Source of the DNA: an uncultured Actinomycetes bacterium
GTDB taxonomy: Bacteria > Actinomycetota > Aquicultoria > CAJVYJ01
Assembly: GCA_913009475.1 (NCBI GenBank)
Contig: CAJVYJ010000108.1
Span: 1 to 6,520 of the forward strand
DNA length: 6,520 nucleotides
Direction of reading: 5' to 3'
Position 1 is the first letter of the stretch. Each line of letters starts with the position of its first letter. The notes below the pieces were generated by a model. That model was not told the DNA's origin, did not search any database, and was given only the letters and a program-made list of their open reading frames with translations. This document shows, piece by piece, positions 1-5,207 of this stretch. A program made the position numbers and the translations under genes.

Positions 1-67
1 GGACAGGACATAGTGAATAACTACAGAAAATTAGCAACAATAAATCCGGCAATTGAAAAATAAGATA
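1..67. other. Unplaced fragment outside the left adapter
   Basis: This piece lies on the outer side of the P5 adapter and its poly-T, so its connection to the rest of the window cannot be trusted. Plus-strand frame 1 is open from base 1 to a TAA at 61-63 and reads as a 20-residue tail ending in NPAIEK. It could be the 3' end of a gene from another molecule, but 20 codons is too short to tell from chance. No family is recognised. Confidence 0.5.
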
Positions 68-85
68 TTTTTTTTTTTTTTTTTT
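68..85. repeat. Poly-T run (18 T) abutting the adapter
   Basis: Eighteen T residues stand directly before the adapter start at 86. Illumina flow-cell oligos carry a poly-T linker 5' of the P5 sequence, so the run probably derives from that oligo or from assembly through low-complexity sequence. It is not likely to be a biological terminator or poly-A tail. Confidence 0.7.
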
Positions 86-143
86 AATGATACGGCGACC
101 ACCGAGATCTACACTCTTTCCCTACACGACGCTCTTCCGATCT
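86..143 (+). other. Illumina P5 / TruSeq universal adapter (contaminant)
   Basis: The 58 bases match the Illumina universal adapter end to end. They open with the P5 sequence AATGATACGGCGACCACCGA and close with the read-1 primer end GCTCTTCCGATCT. This is synthetic library sequence left in the assembly. It truncates the minus-strand helix-turn-helix gene that starts at 353: from 143 downward the reading frame gives the artefact peptide RSEERRVGKECRSRWSPYH. Genuine insert DNA begins at 144. Confidence 0.99.
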
Positions 144-353
144 GTCTTTTAGATTAGCCTTAATAAAGTCATTCCGGGCATTATCCAGAGCAAAGCTAAA
201 GTTAGGATTTTTAAGCCAACGGTAAAAGCTTGACCGTGACACACCTACTCTTTTAGAAACGGCGCTAATTGATAAATCAGGGCAGTTAAACAAGGTTAAA
301 ATAAACTTTTGTTGTTTCGGCTTTAAGTTAAAATCCGTAGCGTTTTGTTTCAT
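144..353 (-). CDS. phBC6A51-type helix-turn-helix protein, 3'-truncated
   Basis: The first 70 codons of a small DNA-binding protein are present. It starts at ATG 353, with AAAGGG seven bases upstream as a good Shine-Dalgarno. Residues about 11-20 (KPKQQKFILT) lead into a helix-turn-helix at about 26-50, with the pattern SISAVSKRVGVSRSSFYRWL, followed by a helix rich in Ala, Asn and Arg (FALDNARNDF). That layout matches the homeodomain-like phBC6A51 helix-turn-helix family found in prophages and integrative elements, where the role is inferred to be regulation or a terminase-small-subunit-like function. The gene lies downstream of the replication genes and shares their strand. Its true C-terminus is missing, since the frame passes directly into adapter sequence at 143. 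The family call is good; the exact role is unknown. Confidence 0.75.
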
Positions 354-501
354 AAATAATCCCTTTCTTTAAACTATCGCCTGCGTGATAGACTTCTGCT
401 TGGCGTCTTCTGATTTCCCACTTTTCCGCACAATACCGCACAACCTCGCCAGTAGTATAACTTAGCGCTAAATTCCTGGTGATTTCCCAATTTCCCGACA
501 T
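328..501 (-). CDS. Possible small helix-turn-helix ORF (57 aa)
   Basis: A minus-strand frame from ATG 501 to TAA at 328-330 encodes 57 residues. The middle part (about 12-40) reads like the short helix-turn-helix of phage packaging or regulatory proteins: an ALSYTTGEVV-type first helix, AEKWEIRRRQAEVY as turn plus recognition helix. It overlaps the start of the next gene (ATG 353) by 26 bases, as co-translated phage genes often do. Against it, ATG 501 has no close Shine-Dalgarno: the AAAGG at 521-525 is 19 bases away and better spaced for an ATG at 511 in another frame. The C-terminus after the second helix is short and unlike homologues I know. It may be a genuine small gene, or a decayed remnant in a region rich in short repeats. 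Confidence 0.35.
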   Translation of the reverse strand: MSGNWEITRNLALSYTTGEVVRYCAEKWEIRRRQAEVYHAGDSLKKGIIYETKRYGF

Positions 502-537
502 AAACCGACATGAAACGACACCTTTCTTTAAACTATC
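362..537. repeat. 17-bp direct repeat pair (362-378 and 521-537)
   Basis: CCTTTCTTTAAACTATC occurs perfectly at 362-378 and again at 521-537, exactly 159 bases apart. The left copy supplies the Shine-Dalgarno of the helix-turn-helix gene that starts at 353. The right copy covers the stop codon of the 102-aa gene (528-530). The offset is a multiple of three, and both copies read DSLKK in the frame of the 57-aa ORF. GATTTCCCA is also repeated at 412-420 and 481-489. The pattern suggests an old segmental duplication of a gene-start region. Confidence 0.7.
496..520. repeat. Helically phased CGACA repeats (10-bp period)
   Basis: CGACA begins at 496, 506 and 516, a strict 10-bp spacing that puts each copy on the same face of the helix. 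A related pair, CCGCACAA at 426 and 436, has the same period. They lie between the 102-aa gene and the helix-turn-helix gene, where an operator would be expected, but they also fall inside the possible 57-aa ORF or just upstream of it. Confidence 0.45.
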
Positions 538-836
538 TTTGCGTTAAATTCCTTCTTTATAAGATAAACCTTCTTTAAATGTTGAACGCTAGAGCCGGTT
601 AACTGCCTTAGTTCCGATAAGGTAAACGTAACCAGGCGCTCCGGCGGTAACTCGATACCATCGCCATCTTTAACAAAGTACATATAAGCCTTTAATGTAG
701 TTGAGTAAATCTTTATATAAGCGCATTCGCCGCATTCTAGCCGTGTCATAGCTGCCTTAATCTCGACCTGTGATGATGATTCGGTTGGCGTTGGTGGTTC
801 AATTATTGCTTGTTTTGCTAAATCCAAGTAACTCAT
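528..836 (-). CDS. Primase-associated conserved hypothetical protein, CxxC motif
   Basis: This is a 102-aa protein starting at ATG 836, with a strong AAGGAAGGA Shine-Dalgarno four to five bases upstream and a TAA stop at 528-530. Residues 1-28 are a polar, Pro/Ser/Thr-rich leader. Residues 32-50 hold a Cys-x-x-Cys (C35, C38) followed by a beta-like stretch. Residues 68-102 form the conserved end, with TFTLSELRQLTG followed by VQHLKKVYLIKKEF and a terminal IV. As far as I can judge, that ending is shared by small proteins encoded beside DUF3987 or bifunctional primase/polymerase genes in mobile elements. No named domain or experimental function is known to me. There are no membrane segments or signal peptide. 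It lies 88 bp downstream of the replication gene on the same strand and may be a replication accessory or regulator. The two cysteines alone do not make a zinc site. Confidence 0.8.
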   Translation of the reverse strand: MSYLDLAKQAIIEPPTPTESSSQVEIKAAMTRLECGECAYIKIYSTTLKAYMYFVKDGDGIELPPERLVTFTLSELRQLTGSSVQHLKKVYLIKKEFNAKIV

Positions 837-854
837 TTTTTCCTTCCTTACGTT

Positions 855-916
855 ACGAATTATACGAATTATCTCTTAATATTGGCTAAATAATTCGTAT
901 AATTCGTTAAATTCGT
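855..916. repeat. Iteron-like 9-bp repeats forming an 18-bp inverted repeat
   Basis: Two perfect tandem copies of ACGAATTAT (855-863, 864-872) face two perfect tandem copies of the reverse complement ATAATTCGT (890-898, 899-907), so 855-872 and 890-907 are perfect 18-bp inverted arms. The 17-bp spacer is AT-rich and contains AATATT. A third, diverged copy, TAAATTCGT, follows at 908-916. The array sits between the end of the replication gene and the ribosome site of the 102-aa gene. It could be an iteron set for origin binding, a dimeric-repressor operator, or a strong mRNA hairpin between cistrons. There is no T-run on either strand, so a simple terminator is unlikely. Confidence 0.8.
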
Positions 917-924
917 AGCCCGAC

Positions 925-1926
925 TTATACTAAAAACCACTTTTCGATTTTTTTTGTAGCGGCGTTCTCAATCTTTTTTTCCGCAAGATTGTGTTCGAGT
1001 AAAAGTGTTAATGCTCTATCGATTTGTGAACCACTTTTATTACGGCCAAAAATGCTATGAATTTCGGTTTTAGTTAATCCGCCCGGTTTTTGTCTAAGCG
1101 TGGCTAAGATTTGATCAGCTTCATAATCGCCTAAATTGTCACCGAAGATATAACGCGCCGAAGCTTCCGTATAATCCCATAGCGCCAACGCTGCGAGTAA
1201 ATGTTCTTTAGTGATAACGTTCGATTTATCCAGAAGGGCATAAAGGCAAGCTATTCTCATTACCTGCGCTTCGGCCCTAGCCGTAACCGCTCCGAATAAC
1301 CCTAATTTCCCTTCCGATAAAGTAGGATAGACTTTAAGCCATATTTCTCTAGCCTGGCTGTCGCGTTTTAACTCTCCGGCAGTCTTGGCAAAATCAACAG
1401 CCGCTTTTAATCTTTTTATTAATGGTGTCAAGGATGACTCTTTTAAGTTGCCGCCTTCCGGCAAGCATTTTGAACGCTTAACACAGAACCATAAAAAACG
1501 ATTAGCGAATCCATTCGCCATTTCATTATTGTCTAAATATTTTAAAAGCTCACTTTTAGTTATATGGCCGATTATTGAGATATGGGCGCCGGTTGCAACA
1601 GCCGGAGAATTCTTAGTAATGGTTCTTAAATTTCCGCTATCCCACGAATTACGAATTATTGCCGATAAGGTATTTCCTTCACGCTTTAAGACTCTTAGCA
1701 CGCCCGCGAATTCTGGTTCTAAAACTAATAGCCGCTTATCGGTAACGCCGGGGTCAATTACTATGTCTTGTTTTTCTATCTGGTCGCGGACTGCCCAAAT
1801 GAGACCCTCACCACTGGACAAGCCACTAACTATATTAGCGAGTGTCCAATTCTCTTCTATGCCTTTAAACAGCCGTTTAACGTAGCCCCATGAGGTGCCC
1901 TTACGACCCTTTGCCGTTTCTCCCAC
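925..1926 (-). CDS. DUF3987-like P-loop replication protein (helicase/primase partner), 5'-truncated by an IS
   Basis: This is the C-terminal 333 residues of a mobile-element replication protein of the DUF3987 or bifunctional primase/polymerase type. Residues 2-12 (GETAKGRKGTS) are a variant P-loop. Residues 65-74 (RLLVLEPEFA) resemble a Walker B strand with its acidic residue. Residues 83-122 run from the SAIIRNSWDSG region into TGAHISIIGHIT, a family hallmark, and NGFANRFLW at 138-146 supplies a possible arginine finger. Residues 282-333 (GGLTKTEIHSIFGRN onward) look like a winged helix. The gene ends at TAA 925-927. The GTG at 1926 is not a natural start: it is the Val directly before the P-loop, and the insertion-sequence end begins at 1927. 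The preceding strand and the whole N-terminal half are missing, so the protein is almost certainly non-functional here. DNA unwinding or priming is inferred from the family. Confidence 0.85.
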   Translation of the reverse strand: MGETAKGRKGTSWGYVKRLFKGIEENWTLANIVSGLSSGEGLIWAVRDQIEKQDIVIDPGVTDKRLLVLEPEFAGVLRVLKREGNTLSAIIRNSWDSGNLRTITKNSPAVATGAHISIIGHITKSELLKYLDNNEMANGFANRFLWFCVKRSKCLPEGGNLKESSLTPLIKRLKAAVDFAKTAGELKRDSQAREIWLKVYPTLSEGKLGLFGAVTARAEAQVMRIACLYALLDKSNVITKEHLLAALALWDYTEASARYIFGDNLGDYEADQILATLRQKPGGLTKTEIHSIFGRNKSGSQIDRALTLLLEHNLAEKKIENAATKKIEKWFLV

Positions 1927-1941
1927 TAGGAGCCTGTCTAA
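1927..1941 (+). repeat. IS left terminal inverted repeat
   Basis: TAGGAGCCTGTCTAA is the exact reverse complement of 3514-3528. After one mismatch at 1942, TATTA (1943-1947) also matches the right end. Confidence 0.92.
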
Positions 1942-2013
1942 GTATTACGCTTAATCCTTTAGGCACCGCTTAAATAAAAAACAGTATATTATATCTATTT
2001 TCCCAGCTTGGGC

Positions 2014-2042
2014 TTGTTATTAGACTCATTTTCCGGTAGAAT
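2014..2042 (+). promoter_or_regulatory. Transposase promoter
   Basis: TTGTTA (2014-2019) and TAGAAT (2037-2042) are separated by exactly 17 bp and give 4/6 and 5/6 matches to the sigma-70-type consensus. Transcription would begin near 2049, about 34 bases before ATG 2083. A start at the in-frame TTG at 2008 would lie upstream of this promoter, which argues against that start. Confidence 0.6.
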
Positions 2043-2071
2043 ATACCTAATAAAGCAATCAGTCGGAGAAT

Positions 2072-2076
2072 GGGAG
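2072..2076 (+). promoter_or_regulatory. Shine-Dalgarno deciding the transposase start
   Basis: GGGAG lies six bases before ATG 2083, ideal spacing. The TTG at 2008 in the same frame lacks any comparable site. Family members also begin close to the MDIRKFRSYKPDQ residues. Confidence 0.75.
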
Positions 2077-2082
2077 AACTTA

Positions 2083-3408
2083 ATGGATATTCGTAAATTT
2101 AGAAGCTACAAGCCCGATCAGATGTTTCTTCTTCCGGTAAACCCAAGAGAATGGTTGCCAAAAGATCATCTGGCGTATTTTATTTCCGACTTAGTCGATA
2201 GTTTCGATCTCAAAGAATTCATAAAAGTATATAAGAACACACCTATCGGACAACCCCCGTACCACCCGGCGATGATGCTAAAAGTATTGGTATATGGTTA
2301 CTCAACCGGTGCCTTCTCGGCTCGAGTCATTGCTAAGAAAATCGATGAAGACATTGCGTTTCGAATACTCGCGGCCACAGAGCGACCCGACTTTCGCACG
2401 ATCGCAGGTTTTAGAAAAAAACATCTAAGCGCCCTATCGCAACTGTTTGCCCAGGTTCTAAAACTTGCCAAGGCATCAGGCCTCCTTAAGCTTGGAGTTA
2501 TTGCCATAGACGGCACCAAGATAAAAGCCAATGCTTCCAGACATAAGGCACTGAGCTACGGTCGCATGGATGAGGTTGAAGCTCGGTTAAAGAAAAAGGT
2601 AAGCGATATCCTTAAAGAAGCCGAGGCGATTGACGCCGCCGAAGATGAGTTATACGGAGACGACAAAACCGGAGATGAGTTGCCAAAAGAATTGCGCGAT
2701 CCCATCAATCGGATTAAGAAAATAAAAGAACTAAGAGAAAGAATAGAGCGTGAAGAAAAAGAAAAAACCGGCAAACCGGATGCCTTACCAAAAGCTAAGG
2801 AGCAAAGAAACTTAACCGACGGCGATAGCCGGATAATGAAAATGCCCGATAAATCTTTTAAATATGCTTACAACTGCCAGGCGGCCGTCTGCGGCGACCC
2901 CACTAAGGGCGAACCCCAAATTATTGTAGCGACACGCCTTACCAATCAGGCATCTGATAACCCCCAACTTAAATCCGTTATTGACCAGATAGAAGCGAAC
3001 ACGGGGCAACTGCCGAAAAAACTCCTCGCCGATGCCGGCTACTTCTCATTGAACAATCTTAAGCATTGCAGCGACAAACAAATCGATGCCTTTATCCCAC
3101 CGAACAAACAGAAACACTCGGAGCGCTTCCAGTGTCCAAGGGGACGGATTCCCAAGGATCTAAGCGAGGCTGACCGAATGAGACGAAAACTTAAAACCAA
3201 GCGCGGTAAAGAGCTTTACGATAAACGCAAAGTCATGCCTGAGCCGGTGTTCGGAGAACAAAAAGGCGCCAGAGGATTTAGACAATTTCTACTAAGAGGA
3301 AAGGGAAATGTTGCCGCCGAATGGGACTTTATCTGTACTACCAGTAATATATTAAAACTGTTCAGATATGCCAACCTACCGGAGTTAGGTTGGACGAAAA
3401 CGAGGTAA
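2083..3408 (+). CDS. IS1182-family transposase
   Basis: This 441-aa DDE transposase cuts and rejoins the element's own ends. The N-terminal DUF772-like region (about 5-110) carries the family pattern: FLLPVNPREWLPKDHLAYF, then GQPPYHPAMMLKVLVYGY, and RPDFRTIAGFRKKHL at about 101-115. Catalytic residues appear to be D143 (AIDGTKIKANAS), D317 (LADAGYF) and E392 (FGEQKGARGFRQFLLRG). A long charged insertion rich in Lys and Glu (about 160-245) lies between the first and second Asp and is probably coiled coil. The protein ends with the usual FICTTSNILKLFRYA segment, so it appears full length with no frameshift or stop and may be active. The start at 2083 is chosen for its Shine-Dalgarno and promoter; an upstream TTG frame would add 25 non-family residues. 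Confidence 0.95.
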   Translation: MDIRKFRSYKPDQMFLLPVNPREWLPKDHLAYFISDLVDSFDLKEFIKVYKNTPIGQPPYHPAMMLKVLVYGYSTGAFSARVIAKKIDEDIAFRILAATERPDFRTIAGFRKKHLSALSQLFAQVLKLAKASGLLKLGVIAIDGTKIKANASRHKALSYGRMDEVEARLKKKVSDILKEAEAIDAAEDELYGDDKTGDELPKELRDPINRIKKIKELRERIEREEKEKTGKPDALPKAKEQRNLTDGDSRIMKMPDKSFKYAYNCQAAVCGDPTKGEPQIIVATRLTNQASDNPQLKSVIDQIEANTGQLPKKLLADAGYFSLNNLKHCSDKQIDAFIPPNKQKHSERFQCPRGRIPKDLSEADRMRRKLKTKRGKELYDKRKVMPEPVFGEQKGARGFRQFLLRGKGNVAAEWDFICTTSNILKLFRYANLPELGWTKTR

Positions 3409-3513
3409 AAAAGAAAAAAACCGTCTTAAATTGCCACTTTAACCGAAATTTATTCTTAAACTCCTAAAAAATCACAGCTGCCCGCTGATATTACACAAAA
3501 TTGGTGCTAATAT
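3409..3513. other. Non-coding 3' end of the IS
   Basis: AT-rich sequence lies between the transposase stop and the right inverted repeat. A purine-rich stretch (AAAAAAGAAAAAAACC) follows the stop. No ORF, convincing terminator hairpin or RNA gene is seen. Confidence 0.6.
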
Positions 3514-3528
3514 TTAGACAGGCTCCTA
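3514..3528 (-). repeat. IS right terminal inverted repeat
   Basis: TTAGACAGGCTCCTA mirrors 1927-1941 perfectly and marks the right edge of the element. Confidence 0.92.
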
Positions 3529-3703
3529 GCATCTCGGGCTCTCGGACACGTTCTCCTTTTTGACCGGCCAACGGCACTTTAATAATGCATAATACCTCAA
3601 GCAGAGGCGCGCTTTTTCATTTCCGCCGTTTTGCGGCTCTGATTAAATTGATATCTGATGGGTAAATTAATAAAACCTATTAAACTAAAGGAAAGCTAAA
3701 ATT
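3529..3703. other. Intergenic region between the IS and the DUF1254 gene
   Basis: No gene is supported here. The minus strand does not encode the missing half of the DUF3987-like protein. A short plus-strand frame enters directly from the IS edge and stops at 3580-3582 after 17 codons; it could be the tail of a gene cut by the IS or chance. A small hairpin (GCCG 3625-3628 with CGGC 3634-3637, loop TTTTG) has no T-run. The promoter proposed for the DUF1254 gene lies at its right end. Confidence 0.5.
3648..3676 (+). promoter_or_regulatory. Candidate promoter for the DUF1254 gene
   Basis: TTGATA (3648-3653) and TAAAAC (3671-3676) with a 17-bp spacer match the consensus at 5/6 and 4/6. Transcription would start near 3683, giving a leader of about 20 bases that still contains the AAAGGA ribosome site at 3687-3692. 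The region is AT-rich, so chance matches are likely. Confidence 0.35.
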
Positions 3704-5071
3704 ATGATACCTGAAAGCGTCACGTCAGAAGAAGCCAGGGCCATTGCTGAGAAAACTTATATTTTTGCCTACCCGATGCTGGAAAATTACAAAACAATGT
3801 ACAATCAAGCAATAGATAAAGAATCCAATACTTACAGAACGCCGCTTAATCATTTTAATCACGCGCGTGAGCTGTTGGGAGCCGATTTTACAGAAGTGGT
3901 CAGCCCCAATAACGATACTTTATACTCAATGAGCTGGTTGGATCTAAGAACTGAACCGATAGTTTTTAACGTCCCAATTGTACCTGATAATCGTTACTAC
4001 TCATTTCAATTGGTAGACGCGTTTACTTTCGACTGGGCTTACATGGGGACGAGAACCACAGGGTCAAACGGCGGTACTTATATAATCGCCGGTCCCGATT
4101 GGGCCGGGCAAAAGCCTGAGGGTATCGATGAGGTGTTTCAGGCTGATAGCGAGTTTGTTTTTCTACTTGGGCGTACCGCTGTTAACGGCGAGGAAGACCT
4201 GCCTAACGTCCGTATGCTTCAAGACCAATATACGCTGGCACCACTCAGCGCGTACCTGGGTAAACCCGAACCTACTCCAGCCCCAAAACTCGACTTTCCC
4301 GCTTGGGATGATAATAAGAAAACATCGGCTGATTTTATATCTTATTTAAACTTTCTGCTAACAACCGTCAACTTATATCAAAAAGCGCGGGCACTCATCA
4401 AAAAATCAGCGGCAATTGGAGTCGAAGCCGGACAACCATTCGACGCCAATAAGATGGAACCCGCTATTCGCGAGGGTGTAGCGACGGGCGTCGCGGACGG
4501 TATCGAAAAAATAAAAGCTAAGGCAATATCTATTGCTAAACCCATAAACGGTTGGAACCTGTTAACCGATGCCTTCGGCAGCCGGGAAAAGATGGAGGAC
4601 AAAGATTTGACACGCGCGGCCGCGGCCATGATCGGCTTATACGGCAACATAACGGCGGAAGCCTACTACCCGCTGGGGACAATGGACGCGAACGGTCAGC
4701 CATTGGACGCTTCAACGCACGACTATGTATTGCGTCTAGAAAAGGACCGAATTCCCCCCGTTGATTCTTTCTGGTCATTTACATTATATAAATTTCCCGA
4801 GAAGTTATTTGCGGACAACCCCATCGATCGCTACTCCATTGGCGATCGTACCAATGGGCTTAAATATGAGGAAGACGGCTCGCTGGTAATTTATATCAGC
4901 CATGAATCACCGGGCGAAGACAGAGAGTCTAATTGGTTGCCGGCTCCTGACGGCCCTTTCTATCTAATCTGCCGCCTCTATCTGCCAAAACCTGAAGCGC
5001 TCGCAGACCCGCCTTACGCTCCGCCACCGCTAAACGCGATGGAAAAAGGCGCTGTTTCCAAAGCGGCTTAA
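3704..5071 (+). CDS. DUF1254 / DUF1214 domain-containing protein
   Basis: This is a complete 455-aa protein starting at ATG 3704, with AAAGGA about eleven bases upstream, slightly far but the only good site. DUF1254 covers roughly residues 25-160: VVSPNNDTLYSMSWLDL at 65-81, then a VPDNRYYSFQLVDAFT strand, then TRTTG. DUF1214 covers about 310-430: GNITAEAYYPLGTMDANGQP at 314-333, VDSFWSFTLYKF at 353-364, then SIGDRTNGLKY and the terminal NWLPAPDGPFYLICRLYLPK. A helical linker joins the two. Both domains are widespread and their biochemical function is not established. Many relatives carry a signal peptide, but this N-terminus (MIPESVTSEEARAIAEKTY) is polar, so a cytoplasmic location is inferred. 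There is no operon partner: a terminator follows. Domain assignment is secure; function is unknown. Confidence 0.93.
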   Translation: MIPESVTSEEARAIAEKTYIFAYPMLENYKTMYNQAIDKESNTYRTPLNHFNHARELLGADFTEVVSPNNDTLYSMSWLDLRTEPIVFNVPIVPDNRYYSFQLVDAFTFDWAYMGTRTTGSNGGTYIIAGPDWAGQKPEGIDEVFQADSEFVFLLGRTAVNGEEDLPNVRMLQDQYTLAPLSAYLGKPEPTPAPKLDFPAWDDNKKTSADFISYLNFLLTTVNLYQKARALIKKSAAIGVEAGQPFDANKMEPAIREGVATGVADGIEKIKAKAISIAKPINGWNLLTDAFGSREKMEDKDLTRAAAAMIGLYGNITAEAYYPLGTMDANGQPLDASTHDYVLRLEKDRIPPVDSFWSFTLYKFPEKLFADNPIDRYSIGDRTNGLKYEEDGSLVIYISHESPGEDRESNWLPAPDGPFYLICRLYLPKPEALADPPYAPPPLNAMEKGAVSKAA

Positions 5072-5101
5072 ATTAGGGGACGTCCTCTTTAACCAATAAT
5101 C

Positions 5102-5110
5102 TGCTATAAT
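5102..5110 (+). promoter_or_regulatory. Candidate extended -10 promoter upstream of the ABC-F gene
   Basis: TGCTATAAT is a perfect extended -10 element (TGn plus TATAAT). No -35 resembling TTGACA is visible at 16-18 bp spacing. A start near 5117 would coincide with the first base of the terminator hairpin, too close for that hairpin to stop the same transcript efficiently. The site is plausible but unproven. Confidence 0.4.
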
Positions 5111-5116
5111 GAAAAA

Positions 5117-5144
5117 GTGCTTCATTAAATGAGGCATTTTTTTT
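5117..5144 (+). terminator. Rho-independent terminator after the DUF1254 gene
   Basis: The stem GTGCTTCA (5117-5124) pairs with TGAGGCAT (5130-5137), with two G-U wobbles and loop TTAAA, and runs into eight T residues (5137-5144). Five A residues at 5112-5116 give a T-run on the other strand too, so it may work in both directions. It lies 45 bases after the DUF1254 stop. The 3' arm can instead pair downstream: TTAAAT (5125-5130) and GGCAT (5133-5137) with ATGCC (5145-5149) and ATTTAA (5150-5155), an alternative fold that excludes the terminator. Confidence 0.75.
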
Positions 5145-5207
5145 ATGCCATTTAAGCTTGTTATATAAAGTTGATTTAAGATAGAGGTTAATATCAAAGG
5201 ATTATAA

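Larger units (their letters stand above)
1927..3528 (+). mobile_element. IS1182-family insertion sequence, complete
   Basis: A 1602-bp element is bounded by terminal inverted repeats that match perfectly over 15 bp (TAGGAGCCTGTCTAA at 1927-1941; its complement at 3514-3528). With one mismatch the match extends to about 21 bp. Inside is one intact DDE transposase. CTAG is found at both edges (1926-1929 and 3526-3529). This may be a 4-bp target duplication, in which case the element proper is 1930-3525, or it may simply be the outer bases of the inverted repeats. The insertion cuts the DUF3987-like gene, yet the sequence on the far side does not carry the rest of that gene. Confidence 0.92.

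Noticed and set aside
374..511. 45-aa minus-strand ORF from ATG 511
   Set aside because: It has a good ribosome site, but its composition and sequence show no protein-like features and it overlaps the more plausible 57-aa frame.
426..520. CRISPR-like array from the short repeats
   Set aside because: The repeats are only 5-9 bp with 10-bp spacing, with no spacer structure and no cas genes.
861..901. Resemblance of TATACGAATTAT / ATAATTCGTATA to loxP arms
   Set aside because: Each arm lacks one base of the 13-bp loxP arm, the arms are in the opposite order and the spacer is 17 bp, not 8. The similarity is probably due to AT-rich palindromic composition.
855..907. Inverted repeat as an intrinsic terminator of the replication gene
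   Set aside because: The arms are AT-rich and no T-run follows on either strand.
1385..1885. 166-aa plus-strand ORF opposite the replication gene
   Set aside because: It is an antisense shadow with no ribosome site or recognisable motif, while the minus strand carries clear family hallmarks throughout.
2008..2082. Upstream extension of the transposase to TTG 2008
   Set aside because: The extension starts before the predicted promoter (2014-2042), has no Shine-Dalgarno, and adds 25 residues unlike the family. ATG 2083 has both signals.
3529..3582. 17-codon plus-strand frame entering from the IS edge
   Set aside because: It is too short to separate a truncated gene tail from chance, and no family is recognised.
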